Part shown: positions 1 through 6,225 of the stretch, piece by piece
How positions within the stretch are numbered: the stretch's first letter is position 1
Layout of the letters: each line of letters starts with the position of its first letter
Assembly (NCBI GenBank): GCA_937941745.1
Contig: CALDGV010000383.1
Coordinates: 1-6,225 of the forward strand
Length of the DNA: 6,225 nucleotides
DNA from: an uncultured Prosthecobacter sp.
Lineage (GTDB): Bacteria; Verrucomicrobiota; Verrucomicrobiia; Verrucomicrobiales; Verrucomicrobiaceae
Direction: 5' to 3'
Program-made: the position numbers and the translations under genes
Notes under the pieces: generated by a model
Databases searched by the model: none
Seen by the model: only the letters and a program-made list of their open reading frames with translations
Told to the model about the DNA's origin: nothing

Positions 1-1
1 G

Positions 2-760
2 CTGCTGGGGACGCAGACGGAGGTGCCCGGCATCACCTGGCAAAACGAAGTGGTCACCGGTGCAGCGGATTCCGGCGATGGCGTGGTCATTCATGGCGGC
101 GAGCGCACCGGCGTGGTGCACCTGCGTGGCAGCGTGCCGCTGGGACAGCAGGCCTTTCAAGTGCTGGGAGCCGTGCCCGATCCCGAGCTTTATGCTGCAC
201 ATCACTTCCGCGAGGCGCTGCTGAAGGCAGGCATTGAAGTCACTGGACCTGCGGCAGCCATCGGCAAAGGCTCAGCTGGCACCATCGAGTTGCTGAAGCA
301 CCGCTCACCGCCTCTGCGCGAGATCATCACCAGCATCCATGCCACCTCGGACAATCATGAGACCGAGTGCCTTTTCCGACTTCTCGGCATCCAGACCGGC
401 CAGCCCCCGGACCAGGTCGTGCGCGAACACTGGAAGGCTCGCGGGCTGGAGTTTCAGGGGCTGCGCATGGAGGACGGCTGTGGCCTGGCTCGCGCAGACT
501 TCATCACGCCCCATGATCTGGCCCGGCTCCAGCATCTGGCCGCCAGCGGTGCCCAGGGGCCGGTGTATGTGGAGTCCCTGCTGGCCAAGGACAACCTGCG
601 CTGGAAGGGCGGTGCCATGTCGGGCGTGCGCTCCACCACGGGCCTGATCACCAACACCGCTGGCCGCAGGTTCAGCTTTGCGCTGATGGTGAATCATTAC
701 GCCGACGGCGCAGCTGTGGCACGCCTGCGCGAAGCGCTGATCCAAGCCATGGGACAGTGA
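2..760 (+). CDS. dacB: D-alanyl-D-alanine carboxypeptidase/endopeptidase, PBP4 (DacB) type, C-terminal part
   Basis: This is the 3' part (252 codons) of a gene whose start and SxxK serine box lie left of the window; the frame is open to the edge. Peptidase S13 enzymes act in the periplasm, trimming the terminal D-Ala from peptidoglycan stem peptides or cutting cross-links. Visible family landmarks, in order, are an AHHFREALLKAGIEVTG helix typical of the region before the second box, the SxN box as SDN (bases 347-355) followed by HETE, the DGCGLAR segment (usually DGSGLSR) followed by ITPHDLARL, and the third box in the context RWKGGAMSGVRSTTG, then a closing strand FSFALMVNHY. The third box is KGG (bases 605-613) where the family has KTG. 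The protein ends normally at a TGA and converges on the next gene, 19 bp away. The family assignment is firm. Whether the enzyme is active cannot be judged without the N-terminal part. Confidence 0.9.
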   Translation: MLGTQTEVPGITWQNEVVTGAADSGDGVVIHGGERTGVVHLRGSVPLGQQAFQVLGAVPDPELYAAHHFREALLKAGIEVTGPAAAIGKGSAGTIELLKHRSPPLREIITSIHATSDNHETECLFRLLGIQTGQPPDQVVREHWKARGLEFQGLRMEDGCGLARADFITPHDLARLQHLAASGAQGPVYVESLLAKDNLRWKGGAMSGVRSTTGLITNTAGRRFSFALMVNHYADGAAVARLREALIQAMGQ

Positions 761-779
761 AGAACGGCACAGCCGAAGC

Positions 780-1754
780 TCAACGCGGGTTCAGGAAGGC
801 CCGGCCTGTCTCAATGGACTGCTTCATGATCTGCAGCGACTGCTCCTGGTAGTTTTGAAACGCCTTGAGCTGCGCGGGAGAAAGAAAGGCGGACGCCTGC
901 TCCACCGCACGGGCGTTCTGCACGCGCTGGCTTTCCACAAAGGCGTTCAGGTTGGCATCCGTCATGCCGACAGGATTGCTGAGGGTCTTCATCAGCTGTG
1001 CATGCTCGGGGGAGGGATTCTGCCTCGCCTGGGCCATCACCTGGATCATCTGATCCTCCTGCTGGGCGGAAAGCGGCTCGCCACTGGCGGTGAAGAGGCT
1101 GCGCCCAAAGGTTTCATACTGAGTGCGCTCCGGACGCGTGACCTCGTAGGTCTGGAAGGCGTTCCAGTCTGCGTCGTTGTTCAGGAACTTCCGGATGGTT
1201 TCGTCGTAGGCCTTCTTGTTCCTCTCCGCTTCTGCGATGATCTGCTGGCGCTGCTGGGGGCTGAGATTGCTGTCGAGCATGCGCAGTCCGGTGTCAGCCT
1301 CCAGCTTGGCACGTTCCGCAAGCAGGTTATTGAAATGGGCGCGCTCCTCATCCGTGAGCTGAAGCTGGGCAAAGAGCCGTGCATAGCCGGTCTCGATCTG
1401 CACCGCGGCCTGCTGGCCGAGCAGGTCGCGCATGGCAGGATTTTTGATCATCTCGCGCAGGGCGCCGGCGCCTGTGGGCCCTGCTGGTGTAGCAGCAGCA
1501 GCCGGAGCGGGCGGAGCCACGTTCAGGTTGGAGGAAGCGTTGTTCAGTGCGGTCAACCTGGGTGCTGGTGCGGAGGCCACCGGGCGGTTGGCCAGGTCCT
1601 TGCGCAGCTGGGCGATGGTTTCGCGGGCCGCCTTCAAGTCCGACTCCATCTGGGCCAGCCGAGGGTCCGGCGGCGTGGGTGCGCTCAGCGTCCAGACAAG
1701 GGCGATGGCACAGACAAGGGTCGAAGCCGCGAGGGCAAGAGTGAGAGCTTTCAT
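780..1754 (-). CDS. Membrane-anchored helical protein of unknown function with L-[S/T]-x-x-[Q/E] repeats
   Basis: I do not recognise this 324-residue protein. I start it at the ATG at 1752-1754 because this puts a basic residue and a hydrophobic stretch (about residues 4-23) at the N-terminus. An upstream in-frame ATG at 1838 would add 28 residues with no signal-like character. The stretch looks like an uncleaved anchor or signal peptide; its cysteine (C14) is not in a proper lipobox. Next come a probable short coiled coil (33-57), an Ala/Pro-rich linker (59-98), and a helix-rich, Gln-rich region to the end. Within that region, helices begin with a recurring L-[S/T]-x-x-[Q/E] pattern: LTDEE (133), LSPQQ (164), LSAQQ (228), LSPAQ (291), with a weaker MTDAN (264). 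The pattern resembles the LTxxQ motif of Spy/CpxP-type periplasmic proteins, but the resemblance is weak and I do not assign that family. It is divergent from the exported peptidase gene and convergent with dacB, so it is transcribed alone. An envelope location is inferred. Confidence 0.8.
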   Translation of the reverse strand: MKALTLALAASTLVCAIALVWTLSAPTPPDPRLAQMESDLKAARETIAQLRKDLANRPVASAPAPRLTALNNASSNLNVAPPAPAAAATPAGPTGAGALREMIKNPAMRDLLGQQAAVQIETGYARLFAQLQLTDEERAHFNNLLAERAKLEADTGLRMLDSNLSPQQRQQIIAEAERNKKAYDETIRKFLNNDADWNAFQTYEVTRPERTQYETFGRSLFTASGEPLSAQQEDQMIQVMAQARQNPSPEHAQLMKTLSNPVGMTDANLNAFVESQRVQNARAVEQASAFLSPAQLKAFQNYQEQSLQIMKQSIETGRAFLNPR

Positions 1755-1905
1755 GCGAAGGGCTGAGACTGTGGATGAGGTCGGAACATTGAAAAAAAGA
1801 ATTCTGAAATCCAGGCCGCGAAATCTAGTGCCCTGCATGGGCCTCGAAGTTCAGGCTTGTCACCTTCAGAAGGATTCAGGTTAATCCTCCAACGAATCCT
1901 CCCGC
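1755..1905. promoter_or_regulatory. Divergent intergenic region with repeats, probable promoters for both flanking genes
   Basis: These 151 bp separate two head-to-head genes, so promoters for both must lie here or inside a neighbour. An A/T-rich tract (1789-1808, with seven A in a row at 1792-1798) is the likeliest place for the minus-strand promoter, though I cannot fit clear boxes. Other structure includes an inverted repeat GCCC-N5-GGGC (1830-1842), TTCAG in direct repeat at 1850, 1865 and 1875, and AGGATTC (1871-1877), which can pair with GAATCCT (1894-1900) or, over six bases, with AATCCT (1883-1888). AATCCTCC is directly repeated at 1883 and 1895, just before the plus-strand start codon. 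No Shine-Dalgarno-like sequence precedes either start. Confidence 0.6.
1857..1885 (+). promoter_or_regulatory. Possible sigma-70-like promoter of the peptidase gene
   Basis: TTGTCA (1857-1862, five of six matches to the -35 consensus) lies 17 bp before GTTAAT (1880-1885, four of six to the -10). Transcription would begin near 1892, leaving a leader of about 14 bases before the ATG at 1906. The -10 lacks the usually essential A at its second position, so this is a weak candidate. Confidence 0.2.
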
Positions 1906-3165
1906 ATGCGCCAGCCTCTTTTCATTCTCATCACACTGCTTCTTGTCACCCAGGCCGGGGCGCAGGAGGCCTACCGGTCCTGGAAAAGCACCGATGGCAA
2001 GGTCCTCGAGGCCACCTTTCTCGGGATGGAAGGCGCAGGCGTGAAGATCAAGCTTCGCACGGGAGCTGTCTTCACCGTGCCCCTGGCCCGGCTTTCTGCG
2101 GAAGACCAGGCCTGGGCCAAGGCACAACCTGCGGCTGCCGCCACCTCCACGGCTGAATCCACCGCTCCTGCCGCTGAAAAGGCATGGCCGCGCAGCGTAG
2201 CGATCGCGGACAAGCCGGAGGTGATCGTGGTGAAGGAGGATGAAGCCGCGAAGAAGTTCATCTACCGCTCTCCGCACTACGAGTTCGAATGCGATTCCAA
2301 GCTCGGGGCAAATGTCGTGCGCGAATTTGGCAGGCTCTTTGAAGCCACCTATCTGCTGAACTGCAAGCTGCCGCTGGACCTGAAGCCCAAGCCCGAACCA
2401 CTGCGCGAATTCTTCCTGGCCCGGCTTTACACGAATGAAGAGGATTACTTCAAGGCAGGCGCCATCCCTGGCTCGGCAGGCGTGTATCAGCGGGCTGAAA
2501 AAGCCCTCTCCGTGCCGCTGAAAAGCCTTGGCGTGAAAATGGTGGGCAGCCGCGTGAGCCTCGACAAGGCGGATGACAAGGCCAATGCCACCCTGATCCA
2601 TGAGATCACCCATCAGATGATGAACCACTGGCTTCCCAAACTGCCGGTCTGGTTCACCGAAGGCAGCGCCGACTACACGGAGATGATCGAATACTTCCCC
2701 ACCGGCCGCTTCGCCTGGACCGGGATGCGCAAGCGGCTGCAGGACTTCGCCTTCCAGAAGAACCTCTATGAGCCGGGCCCCTTCAAAATGCTGGATCTCA
2801 AGGAGCTCATGGAGATGGACAGCCGCACGTGGGCGGCGGCACTGAGCTTGAAAGTCAAGGCCCCCAAGGTCATGGGAGGCGAGGCCGCGCAGTCGAGCCA
2901 GAACTACGGCTCCGCCGCCCTGCTGACCTACTATTTCTACCATGTGGACGGCAATGGTGATGGGGCAAACGTCATCGCATGGCTGCGCGAACTGGAGACC
3001 GTGGAGCGCAACTTTGATGGCAAAGCCCTCATTGAAAAGCACCTGATGCGCGGCCGCACCTACGCTCAGCTTGCGGACGACGTGAAACGAGGCCTGAACA
3101 AGGAGGGCGTGGATGTGAGCTTCGACGAGCCCGGCAAAAACCCGGTCTCTTCAGCCTCCAACTGA
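1906..3165 (+). CDS. Exported SHD1-like domain / gluzincin-type zinc metallopeptidase (DUF1570-like)
   Basis: This 419-residue protein begins with a clear signal peptide: R2, a hydrophobic core at about 5-15, and a likely cut after AGA at residue 19. Residues 22-72 look like an SHD1-type domain: YRSWKSTDGKVLEATF, an alternating strand region, then VPLARLSAEDQAW. Such small beta domains are common at the start of exported Verrucomicrobiota and Planctomycetota proteins. An Ala/Thr/Ser-rich linker (74-92) follows. The C-terminal part starts with a strand-helix segment around RSPHYEFECDSKLG (121-134) and carries the zinc site HEITH (232-236), followed by LPVWFTEGSADY, in which E252 is the likely third ligand. 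E233 would be the catalytic base. This layout fits peptidase-MA/DUF1570-like gluzincins. The substrate is unknown; the product probably acts in the periplasm or outside the cell. The ATG at 1906 is chosen because it starts the signal peptide; no ribosome binding site is visible. The metallopeptidase call is strong, but the exact family is less certain. Confidence 0.85.
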   Translation: MRQPLFILITLLLVTQAGAQEAYRSWKSTDGKVLEATFLGMEGAGVKIKLRTGAVFTVPLARLSAEDQAWAKAQPAAAATSTAESTAPAAEKAWPRSVAIADKPEVIVVKEDEAAKKFIYRSPHYEFECDSKLGANVVREFGRLFEATYLLNCKLPLDLKPKPEPLREFFLARLYTNEEDYFKAGAIPGSAGVYQRAEKALSVPLKSLGVKMVGSRVSLDKADDKANATLIHEITHQMMNHWLPKLPVWFTEGSADYTEMIEYFPTGRFAWTGMRKRLQDFAFQKNLYEPGPFKMLDLKELMEMDSRTWAAALSLKVKAPKVMGGEAAQSSQNYGSAALLTYYFYHVDGNGDGANVIAWLRELETVERNFDGKALIEKHLMRGRTYAQLADDVKRGLNKEGVDVSFDEPGKNPVSSASN

Positions 3166-3175
3166 ATGCGCCGCG

Positions 3176-3221
3176 AGGCTGCCCCAAGGCAGAAGCCTGT
3201 GTAGCAAGGCGAGCCGCCCTT
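3176..3221 (+). terminator. Two tandem hairpins after the peptidase gene, possible terminator
   Basis: Eleven bases after the stop codon, CTGCC-CCAA-GGCAG (3179-3192) forms a perfect 5-bp stem with a 4-base loop. It can be extended by AGG/CCT (3176-3178 with 3196-3198) across a 3-base bulge. A second small hairpin follows, GGCG-AGC-CGCC (3208-3218), which AA/TT can extend past a bulged C. Neither is followed by a T run, so this is not a standard intrinsic terminator. It could be a Rho-dependent or U-less end, or mean little in GC-rich DNA. Confidence 0.25.
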
Positions 3222-3284
3222 GATCGTGCCCTGCGCCATCCTTGACCCTGGCATCCAAACTCGCCACGCTCGCCGATCTTCCGA
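3222..3284 (+). promoter_or_regulatory. Leader region upstream of polA, no clear promoter boxes
   Basis: If the hairpins at 3176-3221 end the upstream transcript, the polA promoter should lie here. TTGACC (3242-3247) resembles a -35 box, but no acceptable -10 follows at 16-18 bp, where the sequence is GC-rich. The bases before the ATG at 3285 (GATCTTCCGA) hold no Shine-Dalgarno-like motif. Read-through from the peptidase gene is the alternative source of polA transcript. Confidence 0.2.
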
Positions 3285-6113
3285 ATGTCCAAACGTCTCT
3301 TCCTCCTCGATGGCATGGCGCTGCTCTACCGGGCGCACTTTGCCTTCATCAAGAATCCCATCCGCACCAGCGATGGGGTGAACACCTCCGCCCTTTACGG
3401 CTTCGCGAACACACTGCTGGACATCATCACCAACCAGCAGCCGACGCACCTGGCGGTCGTGCTGGACACCTCCGCCCCCACACCGAGGCATGAGATGTTT
3501 CCCGACTACAAGGCGCAGCGTGAGGAGATGCCGGAAGACATTTCCACCGCGATCCCCCTCATCCACCGCCTCTGCGCGGCGATGCAAATCCCGCTTATCA
3601 CCAAGGACGGGCTGGAGGCGGACGACATCATCGGCATCCTGGCCAAGCGCGCGGAGAAGGAAGGCTTCGAAACCTTCATGGTCACGCCAGACAAGGACTT
3701 CGGCCAGCTCGTCTCCGACTCGATCAAGATCTACAAGCCTGGACGCCAGGGCAGTGATGTCGAGATCCTCGGCGTGAAGGAAGTCTGCGAACGCTGGGGC
3801 ATCGAGCGCCCGGAGCAGGTCATCGACATCCTCGCGCTCATGGGCGATGCGGTGGACAACATCCCCGGCATTCCCGGTTTCGGTGAAAAGACGGCGACCA
3901 GCCTGATCCAGCAGTTTGGCAGCGTGGAGAACCTGATCGCCAGCGTCAGCCAGCTCAAGGGCAAGCAGAAGGAGAAGGTGGAGCAGCATGCGGACAAGGC
4001 GGTGATGTCGAAAAAGCTCGCCACCATCTTCACCGACCTGCCCGTGGAGGTCTCCCCCGAAGATCTCGCACTTCAGGGGCACGATGATGCGGCACTGAAG
4101 GCGCTCTTCACCGAGTTTGAATTCAACACGCTGGGCCGCCGGGTGTTCGGTGATGACTTCAAGGCTGGCCGGGGACGCATGATGGCGAAGGAAGACAAGC
4201 CCGGCGAGGCGCCAGCCAGCTCGGACGACCTTTTTTCCAGCGCTGAAATCGCCCAGCAAGCCTCGCACAGCCTGCGCACCATCGCGGACACCCCGCATCA
4301 ATATCACCTGATCCGCACCGCCGAGGAGCGCGCACGGCTCATCGCCGAACTGGAAAAGCAGCCCTGCTACTGCTTCGACCTGGAGACCACCTCGCTCGAT
4401 CCGCGCGACACGGAAATCGTCGGCATCGCCTTTTCCTGGCAGTCGGGCGAAGGCTGGTTCGTCTTTTTCCCACGTGATCAGAAAGAGTCTGCGCAGGTGC
4501 TGGAAGAGTTTCGCGCCGTCTTCACCCGTGATGGCAGCATTGAAAAAATCGGACATAACCTGAAGTTCGACCTCTCCGTGCTGCTGGCCAAGGGCCTGGA
4601 GGTCGCCGGCCCCTTCTTTGACACGATGATCGCCCATTCGCTGATCGAGCCCGACCAGCGCCATGGCATGGATTACCTGTCGGAGACCTACCTGAGCTAC
4701 ACGCCGGTCCCGATTTCCGCCTTGATCAACACGGAGAAGGAAAAAGACCTCTTCAGCCCGCAGAGCATGGCGGATGTGGCGGCCGCCAATCCGCAGAAGA
4801 TCGCCGATTATGCCGCTGAAGATGCAGATGTGACCTGGCAGCTCGCCCAGAAGCTGCGGCCCCTGCTGCCCAAGCACGGCGCCGAACGTGTGTTTTACGA
4901 CATCGAATGCCCGCTCATTCCAGTGCTCGCATGCATGGAGCACCTCGGGGTGAAGATTGATGTCGCCGCGCTGCACGAGTTCGGCCTGCAGCTGGAAAAG
5001 CGTGCCAACGAACTGCACCGGCGCATCCAGGATCACGCGGGCGGTGCCTTCAACCTGAACAGTCCGAAGCAGCTCGGCGAGGTGCTCTTTGAGCGCCTGA
5101 AGCTCATCGAGAGGCCCAAGAAGACGGCCACCGGCCAGTATCAGACCAACGAGCAGGTGCTCCAGTCGCTCACCGGCCTGCACCCGATCATAAGCGAGAT
5201 CCTGGAGTATCGTGAAGTCACCAAGCTCAAGAACACCTACGTGGATGCGCTGCCGGAGTGCGTGTCAAAGGTCGATGGCCGGGTTCACACCACCTTCCAT
5301 CAGCTCATGGCCGCCACCGGGCGCATGGCTTCGAGCAACCCGAACCTGCAGAACATCCCCATCCGCTCGGACTCCGGGAAGGAGATCCGCAAGGCCTTCG
5401 TGCCCGGCGAGCCCGGCTGGGTGCTGCTGAGCGCGGACTACAGCCAGGTGGAGCTGCGCGTCATGGCGGCCTTGAGCGAAGACCCCGCCATGATCGAGGC
5501 CTTCCAGAAGGGCCAGGACATCCATCTGGCCACTGCGGCCAAGGTGTATGGCGTGCCGCTCGACGGCGTGCTGCCCGAGATGCGCCGCACGGCGAAGATG
5601 GTGAACTTTGGCATCATCTATGGCATCAGCGCCTTTGGCCTCTCGCAAAGGCTGGGCATCCCGCGTGGCGAGGCGGCCACCATCATTGACAACTACTTCA
5701 AGCAGTTCCCCGGCGTGCAGCGCTACATGGAGCAGATCGTGCAGGACGCGAAGAAGTATGGCTACGTGGAGACCATCACTGGACGCCGCCGCGTGATCCG
5801 CGACATCGGCAGCGCCAACGCGACCATCCGCGGCGGAGCCGAGCGCATGGCGATGAACACGCCCATCCAGGGCACCGCCGCCGACATGATCAAGCTGGCG
5901 ATGATCCACATCGCTCGGGCGCTGCATGACTCCGGGCTGAAGACGCGCATGCTGCTACAGGTGCATGATGAACTGCTCTTTGAAGTGCCAGAAAATGAGG
6001 TCGCTCAGGCCCGTGAACTCATTCTGCAGCACATGCGCGATGCCCTGCCCCTCGGTGATGTGCCGGTCGAGGTCGAAGCAGGCACGGGCATCAACTGGCT
6101 GGAAGCCCACTGA
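3285..6113 (+). CDS. polA: DNA polymerase I, full length with 5' nuclease and proofreading domains
   Basis: The 942-residue product fills gaps and removes RNA primers in lagging-strand synthesis and excision repair. Its length is close to the E. coli enzyme (928). The 5' nuclease domain (about 1-295) has D9, E111/D113/D114, D136/D138 and, in the helix-hairpin-helix GDAVDNIPGIPGFGEKTA, D188/D191. A charged linker (about 295-345) leads to a 3'-5' exonuclease domain with all its key residues: D365 and E367 in FDLETTSLD, D429 in NLKFD, and Y509 and D513 in YAAEDADV. Proofreading is therefore predicted active, unlike Taq polymerase. The polymerase domain (about 550-942) shows TGRMASSNPNLQNIP (R680), motif A ADYSQVELR (D718), the O-helix RRTAKMVNFGIIYG (R767, K771, F775, Y779) and motif C QVHDELLFEV (D895, E896). 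F775 matches E. coli F762, which discriminates against dideoxynucleotides. The ATG at 3285 gives the usual SKRLFLLDG start. The next gene begins two bases after the stop. Confidence 0.98.
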   Translation: MSKRLFLLDGMALLYRAHFAFIKNPIRTSDGVNTSALYGFANTLLDIITNQQPTHLAVVLDTSAPTPRHEMFPDYKAQREEMPEDISTAIPLIHRLCAAMQIPLITKDGLEADDIIGILAKRAEKEGFETFMVTPDKDFGQLVSDSIKIYKPGRQGSDVEILGVKEVCERWGIERPEQVIDILALMGDAVDNIPGIPGFGEKTATSLIQQFGSVENLIASVSQLKGKQKEKVEQHADKAVMSKKLATIFTDLPVEVSPEDLALQGHDDAALKALFTEFEFNTLGRRVFGDDFKAGRGRMMAKEDKPGEAPASSDDLFSSAEIAQQASHSLRTIADTPHQYHLIRTAEERARLIAELEKQPCYCFDLETTSLDPRDTEIVGIAFSWQSGEGWFVFFPRDQKESAQVLEEFRAVFTRDGSIEKIGHNLKFDLSVLLAKGLEVAGPFFDTMIAHSLIEPDQRHGMDYLSETYLSYTPVPISALINTEKEKDLFSPQSMADVAAANPQKIADYAAEDADVTWQLAQKLRPLLPKHGAERVFYDIECPLIPVLACMEHLGVKIDVAALHEFGLQLEKRANELHRRIQDHAGGAFNLNSPKQLGEVLFERLKLIERPKKTATGQYQTNEQVLQSLTGLHPIISEILEYREVTKLKNTYVDALPECVSKVDGRVHTTFHQLMAATGRMASSNPNLQNIPIRSDSGKEIRKAFVPGEPGWVLLSADYSQVELRVMAALSEDPAMIEAFQKGQDIHLATAAKVYGVPLDGVLPEMRRTAKMVNFGIIYGISAFGLSQRLGIPRGEAATIIDNYFKQFPGVQRYMEQIVQDAKKYGYVETITGRRRVIRDIGSANATIRGGAERMAMNTPIQGTAADMIKLAMIHIARALHDSGLKTRMLLQVHDELLFEVPENEVAQARELILQHMRDALPLGDVPVEVEAGTGINWLEAH

Positions 6114-6115
6114 CC

Positions 6116-6225
6116 ATGAATGCGATCCTGATTCATCCTGACGGCCGTGCCGAAGTCGTTTTCGGCGACTTTCAGGGCGACCTGACCAAGGTGGCGGTCC
6201 TCACCCAGGCCGCCGTTTCCGCCCT
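6116..6225 (+). CDS. Start of an unidentified protein downstream of polA (cut by window edge)
   Basis: An ATG two bases after the polA stop opens a frame that stays open for 36 codons to the right edge. It begins MNAILIHPDGRAEVVFGDF. The tight spacing suggests co-transcription and translational coupling with polA, and codon use (G/C at most third positions) looks like a real gene. The first residues suggest a beta hairpin around PDG and no signal peptide. Too little is present to name a family. Confidence 0.6.
   Translation, partial: MNAILIHPDGRAEVVFGDFQGDLTKVAVLTQAAVSA

Noticed and set aside
765..775. CGGC-ACA-GCCG between the two convergent genes as a shared terminator
   Set aside because: The stem is only 4 bp with a 3-base loop and has no T run on either side, which is too weak to call.
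1460..1600. GC-rich repetitive stretch with GCAGCAGCAGC as a DNA repeat element
   Set aside because: It simply encodes the Ala/Pro-rich linker of the minus-strand protein.
855..1766. A 303-codon open frame on the plus strand opposite the helical-protein gene
   Set aside because: The minus-strand product has a coherent anchor, coiled coil and helical layout, whereas the plus frame is rich in Gly, Arg, Cys and His without pattern.
1876..3042. A 388-codon open frame on the minus strand opposite the metallopeptidase gene
   Set aside because: The plus strand has a signal peptide, an SHD1-like domain and a zinc site in order. The minus frame has no recognisable features and fits a GC-driven shadow.
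3066..5183. A 705-codon open frame on the minus strand opposite polA
   Set aside because: It lies almost wholly inside an unmistakable polA gene. Its translation is a His/Leu/Asp/Gly-rich mix with no domain, typical of the antisense frame of a GC-rich gene.
5265..5927. A 220-codon open frame on the minus strand opposite the polymerase motifs of polA
   Set aside because: It overlaps the most conserved part of polA, and its sequence is low-information and His-rich.

Overview
The window is dense, GC-rich bacterial chromosome with about 96% of bases in five genes or gene fragments. No RNA genes, mobile elements or CRISPR arrays were seen. A secreted protein opening with a small SHD1-like beta domain, a type often seen in Verrucomicrobiota and Planctomycetota, points to Verrucomicrobiota (perhaps a Prosthecobacter/Verrucomicrobium relative). 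The lineage is inferred from family knowledge and overall style and is not proven by the sequence.

Layout: (1) The left edge cuts into the 3' part of a plus-strand D-Ala-D-Ala carboxypeptidase gene (PBP4/DacB type, peptidase S13), ending at 760. Its SxN motif is intact, but the KTG box reads KGG. (2) A minus-strand gene (1754 to 780) converges on it. It encodes an unrecognised, N-terminally anchored, helix-rich protein with repeated L-[S/T]-x-x-[Q/E] helix starts. (3) From a shared 151-bp divergent intergenic region (1755-1905) a plus-strand gene (1906-3165) runs the other way. It encodes an exported SHD1-like plus zinc-metallopeptidase protein with HEITH and a downstream EGSADY motif. (4) After a 119-bp gap with two small hairpins comes a complete polA (3285-6113), a three-domain DNA polymerase I with all recognisable catalytic residues of the 5' nuclease, 3'-5' proofreading exonuclease and polymerase. 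(5) Two bases after the polA stop, another ORF starts at 6116 and runs off the right edge. It is probably co-transcribed with polA.

Functionally, the left half is cell-envelope related: peptidoglycan trimming, an anchored helical protein and an exported peptidase. The right half is DNA replication and repair. Nothing ties the two halves into one system, and I see no convincing novel multi-gene system. The most useful second looks are the altered KTG box, the undescribed helical protein facing the exported peptidase, and the repeats in the intergenic region they share.
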